Below are positions 7,437-8,888 of a stretch of 8,888 bases of DNA, piece by piece. Where the stretch lies: positions 1-8,888 of the forward strand of contig DAIDTL010000039.1 of the NCBI GenBank assembly GCA_027457225.1, written 5' to 3'. Under the pieces are notes generated by a model that worked only from the letters and a program-made list of their open reading frames with translations, had not been told where the DNA came from and did no database searches. Made by a program: the position numbers and the translations under genes. Within the stretch, counting starts at the first letter, position 1, and each line of letters starts with the position of its first letter. The DNA comes from Ferrovaceae bacterium (GTDB lineage Bacteria; Pseudomonadota; Gammaproteobacteria; Burkholderiales; Ferrovaceae).

Positions 7437-8656
7437 GCCTGACCGGGGTTTTCATCCGCCGTCCTGTCGCGACCACGCTGCTGACCACTGCCATCACTCT
7501 GTCGGGACTGGTGGCCTTCAACCTTCTGCCCGTAGCGCCACTCCCTCAAGTAGATTTTCCGGCGGTAAACGTTCAGGTGAGCCTACCGGGCGCCAGTCCG
7601 GAAACCATGGCGGCCACGGTGGCAACGCCGCTGGAGCGCACGCTGGGCCGAATAGCCGGCGTCGAGGAAATCACTTCCAACAGTTCGACCGGACAGACCG
7701 TCTTAAGCCTGATCTTCAATCTTGACCGCAACATCAATGGAGCCGCACGGGATGTGATGGCCGCCATCAACGCGGCCAGTGCACTGCTGCCTGCGAATTT
7801 GCCCCTCAATCCCATCTACCGCAAGGTCAACCCGGCCGATGCGCCGATTCTCATCATGGCACTGACTTCCTCCACCCTCAGCGCCGGGCAAATTTATGAT
7901 GCTGCATCCACGATTCTGGCGCAACGCCTGTCCCAGGTGGACGGGGTGGGCCAGGTCACGGTGGGGGGCAGTTCCCTGCCTGCGGTGCGGGTTGAACTGA
8001 GCCCCTTGGCGCTCAATCGCTACGGCGTCGGCCTGGAACAGGCCCGGATCGCGATTGCCAGCACCAATACCAATCGCCCCAAAGGATTCATGGAAGACGA
8101 CACCCACCGCTGGCAGATTCAGGACAACGATCAGGCTATGCACGCTGATGAGTACCGGCCCCTGATCGTTGCCTGGCGCAACGGTGCACCGGTCCGCCTG
8201 ACGGACGTGGCCGAAATCAATGACTCCGTGCAGGATCTGCGCAACTTGGGCATCGCCAACGAGCGCCGTGCGATCCTGCTGCTCGTGAACCGCCAGCCCA
8301 ATGCCAACATCATCGAAACCGTGGACCGCATCCGGGCACTGGTACCGCACCTGCGCGCCTCGATTCCGAGCGCCATCGATCTCTCCGTGGTGATGGACCG
8401 CACTCCCACCATCCGCGCTTCGCTGCATGATGTGGAGCGCACGCTGCTCATTGCCACCGCCCTGGTCATCCTGGTGGTGTTTCTGTTCCTGCGTGAAGCC
8501 CATGCGGCGCTGATTCCCAGCGTGGCCGTTCCGGTGTCGCTGATCGGCACTTTCGGCGTGATGTACTTGTGCGGCTACAGCCTGGATAACCTGTCCCTGA
8601 TGGCGATGACCGTGGCCACCGGGATTTGTGGTGGACGATGCCATCGTGATGCTTGA
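7433..8656 (+). CDS. mdtC: RND multidrug efflux permease, MdtC-like, N-terminal part, frameshifted
   Basis: Second permease subunit expected to pair with the MdtB-like protein. The open frame gives 407 residues, of which 1-397 match the N-terminal part of MdtC (about 1025 residues in E. coli): FIRRPVATTLLTTAITLSG (TM1), LPVAPLPQVDFPAVNVQ, GASPETMAATVATPLERTLG, NGAARDVMAAINAA, YRKVNPADAPI, GGSSLPAVRVEL, THRWQIQDND, and TM2-TM3 with LVILVVFLFLREAH. At Gly397 the frame is lost: residues ICGGRCHRDA and a TGA (8654-8656) replace the conserved FVVDDAIVMLEN. Removing one base at about 8621-8624 restores the family sequence, which continues to the window edge. As written, the product would lack TM4-TM12 and could not pump. 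The ATG overlaps the mdtB stop (ATGA); no Shine-Dalgarno is visible, consistent with translational coupling. A sequencing error is as likely as a real mutation. Confidence 0.9.
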   Translation: MSLTGVFIRRPVATTLLTTAITLSGLVAFNLLPVAPLPQVDFPAVNVQVSLPGASPETMAATVATPLERTLGRIAGVEEITSNSSTGQTVLSLIFNLDRNINGAARDVMAAINAASALLPANLPLNPIYRKVNPADAPILIMALTSSTLSAGQIYDAASTILAQRLSQVDGVGQVTVGGSSLPAVRVELSPLALNRYGVGLEQARIAIASTNTNRPKGFMEDDTHRWQIQDNDQAMHADEYRPLIVAWRNGAPVRLTDVAEINDSVQDLRNLGIANERRAILLLVNRQPNANIIETVDRIRALVPHLRASIPSAIDLSVVMDRTPTIRASLHDVERTLLIATALVILVVFLFLREAHAALIPSVAVPVSLIGTFGVMYLCGYSLDNLSLMAMTVATGICGGRCHRDA

Positions 8657-8888
8657 AAACGTCGTGCGGCATCTGGAAATGGGTAAAGACAGGCTTCAGG
8701 CCGCTCTCGATGGGTCCAAGGAGATCAGTTTCACCATACTCTCCATGACCCTCTCCCTTGCCGCGGTCTTTATCCCGGTCCTTTTCATGGGCGGGATCCT
8801 GGGCCGGTTACTTCAGGAATTTGCCGTGGTCATAGCCGTAGCCATCCTGGTTTCGGGGTTTGTCTCTTTGAGCCTGACCCCCATGCTC
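8625..8888 (+). pseudogene. mdtC: MdtC-like permease, continuation in the +1 frame (partial at right edge)
   Basis: From TTT at 8625 the +1 frame reads FVVDDAIVMLENVVRHLEMG, then LQAALDGSKEISFTILSMTL, SLAAVFIPVLFMGGILGRLL and QEFAVVIAVAILV to SLTPML, for 88 codons without a stop to the edge. This is the TM4-TM6 region of MdtC, including both proton-relay aspartates (GAC 8634-8636, GAT 8637-8639). It is the continuation of the gene beginning at 7433 and has no start signal of its own. Its conserved, stop-free state implies either a very recent mutation or a base-calling error. The rest of the gene, and perhaps an outer-membrane channel gene, would lie beyond the window. Confidence 0.85.

Noticed and set aside
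8619..8630. Programmed +1 ribosomal frameshift in the mdtC-like gene
   Set aside because: I see no known slippery motif or stop-codon context at CCGGGATTTG, and the family is not known to be recoded; an indel or base-calling error is simpler.
7703..8644. 313-codon minus-strand open frame opposite the mdtC-like gene
   Set aside because: The protein is His/Gln/Gly-rich without family features, and the other strand carries an unmistakable RND permease. Antisense frames of this size are common opposite GC-rich genes.

Overview
The window looks like a chromosomal segment of a Gram-negative proteobacterium. It carries an MlaF-type lipid-transport ATPase and a tripartite RND efflux system, both of which belong to two-membrane cells. 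The proteins look beta- or gammaproteobacterial, or acidithiobacillus-like. The genus cannot be fixed from the sequence alone.

Layout: positions 1-2062 on the minus strand are one uninterrupted reading frame that runs off the left edge. It is the N-terminal ~687 residues of a large protein, most likely the accessory N-terminal half of a long SNF2-family helicase. The helicase motifs themselves would lie outside the window. A 189-bp divergent intergenic region (2063-2251) follows, with one good sigma70-like promoter candidate facing each way. From 2252 to the right edge everything is on the plus strand: mlaF-like ATPase (2252-3067), mdtA-like membrane fusion protein (3064-4248), mdtB-like RND permease (4245-7436) and mdtC-like RND permease (7433 to the edge). 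Every junction is a 4-base stop/start overlap (GTGA, TTGA, ATGA), so the four genes form a tightly coupled operon.

The MdtA/B/C-like proteins should form a heteromultimeric RND pump across the inner membrane and periplasm that docks onto an outer-membrane channel; none is seen here. The MlaF-like protein is full length with all nucleotide-binding motifs, but its usual partners (mlaE, D, C, B) are not next to it. The efflux genes occupy the place where mlaE would normally be. Base composition rises sharply at this junction.

Two points need attention. The mdtC-like gene carries a one-base frameshift at about 8621-8624, exactly at the transmembrane-4 proton-relay motif; the correct reading continues in the +1 frame to the window edge. 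The MlaF-like ATPase has tyrosine in place of the usual H-loop histidine. I see no RNA genes, CRISPR array, insertion sequence or attachment site.
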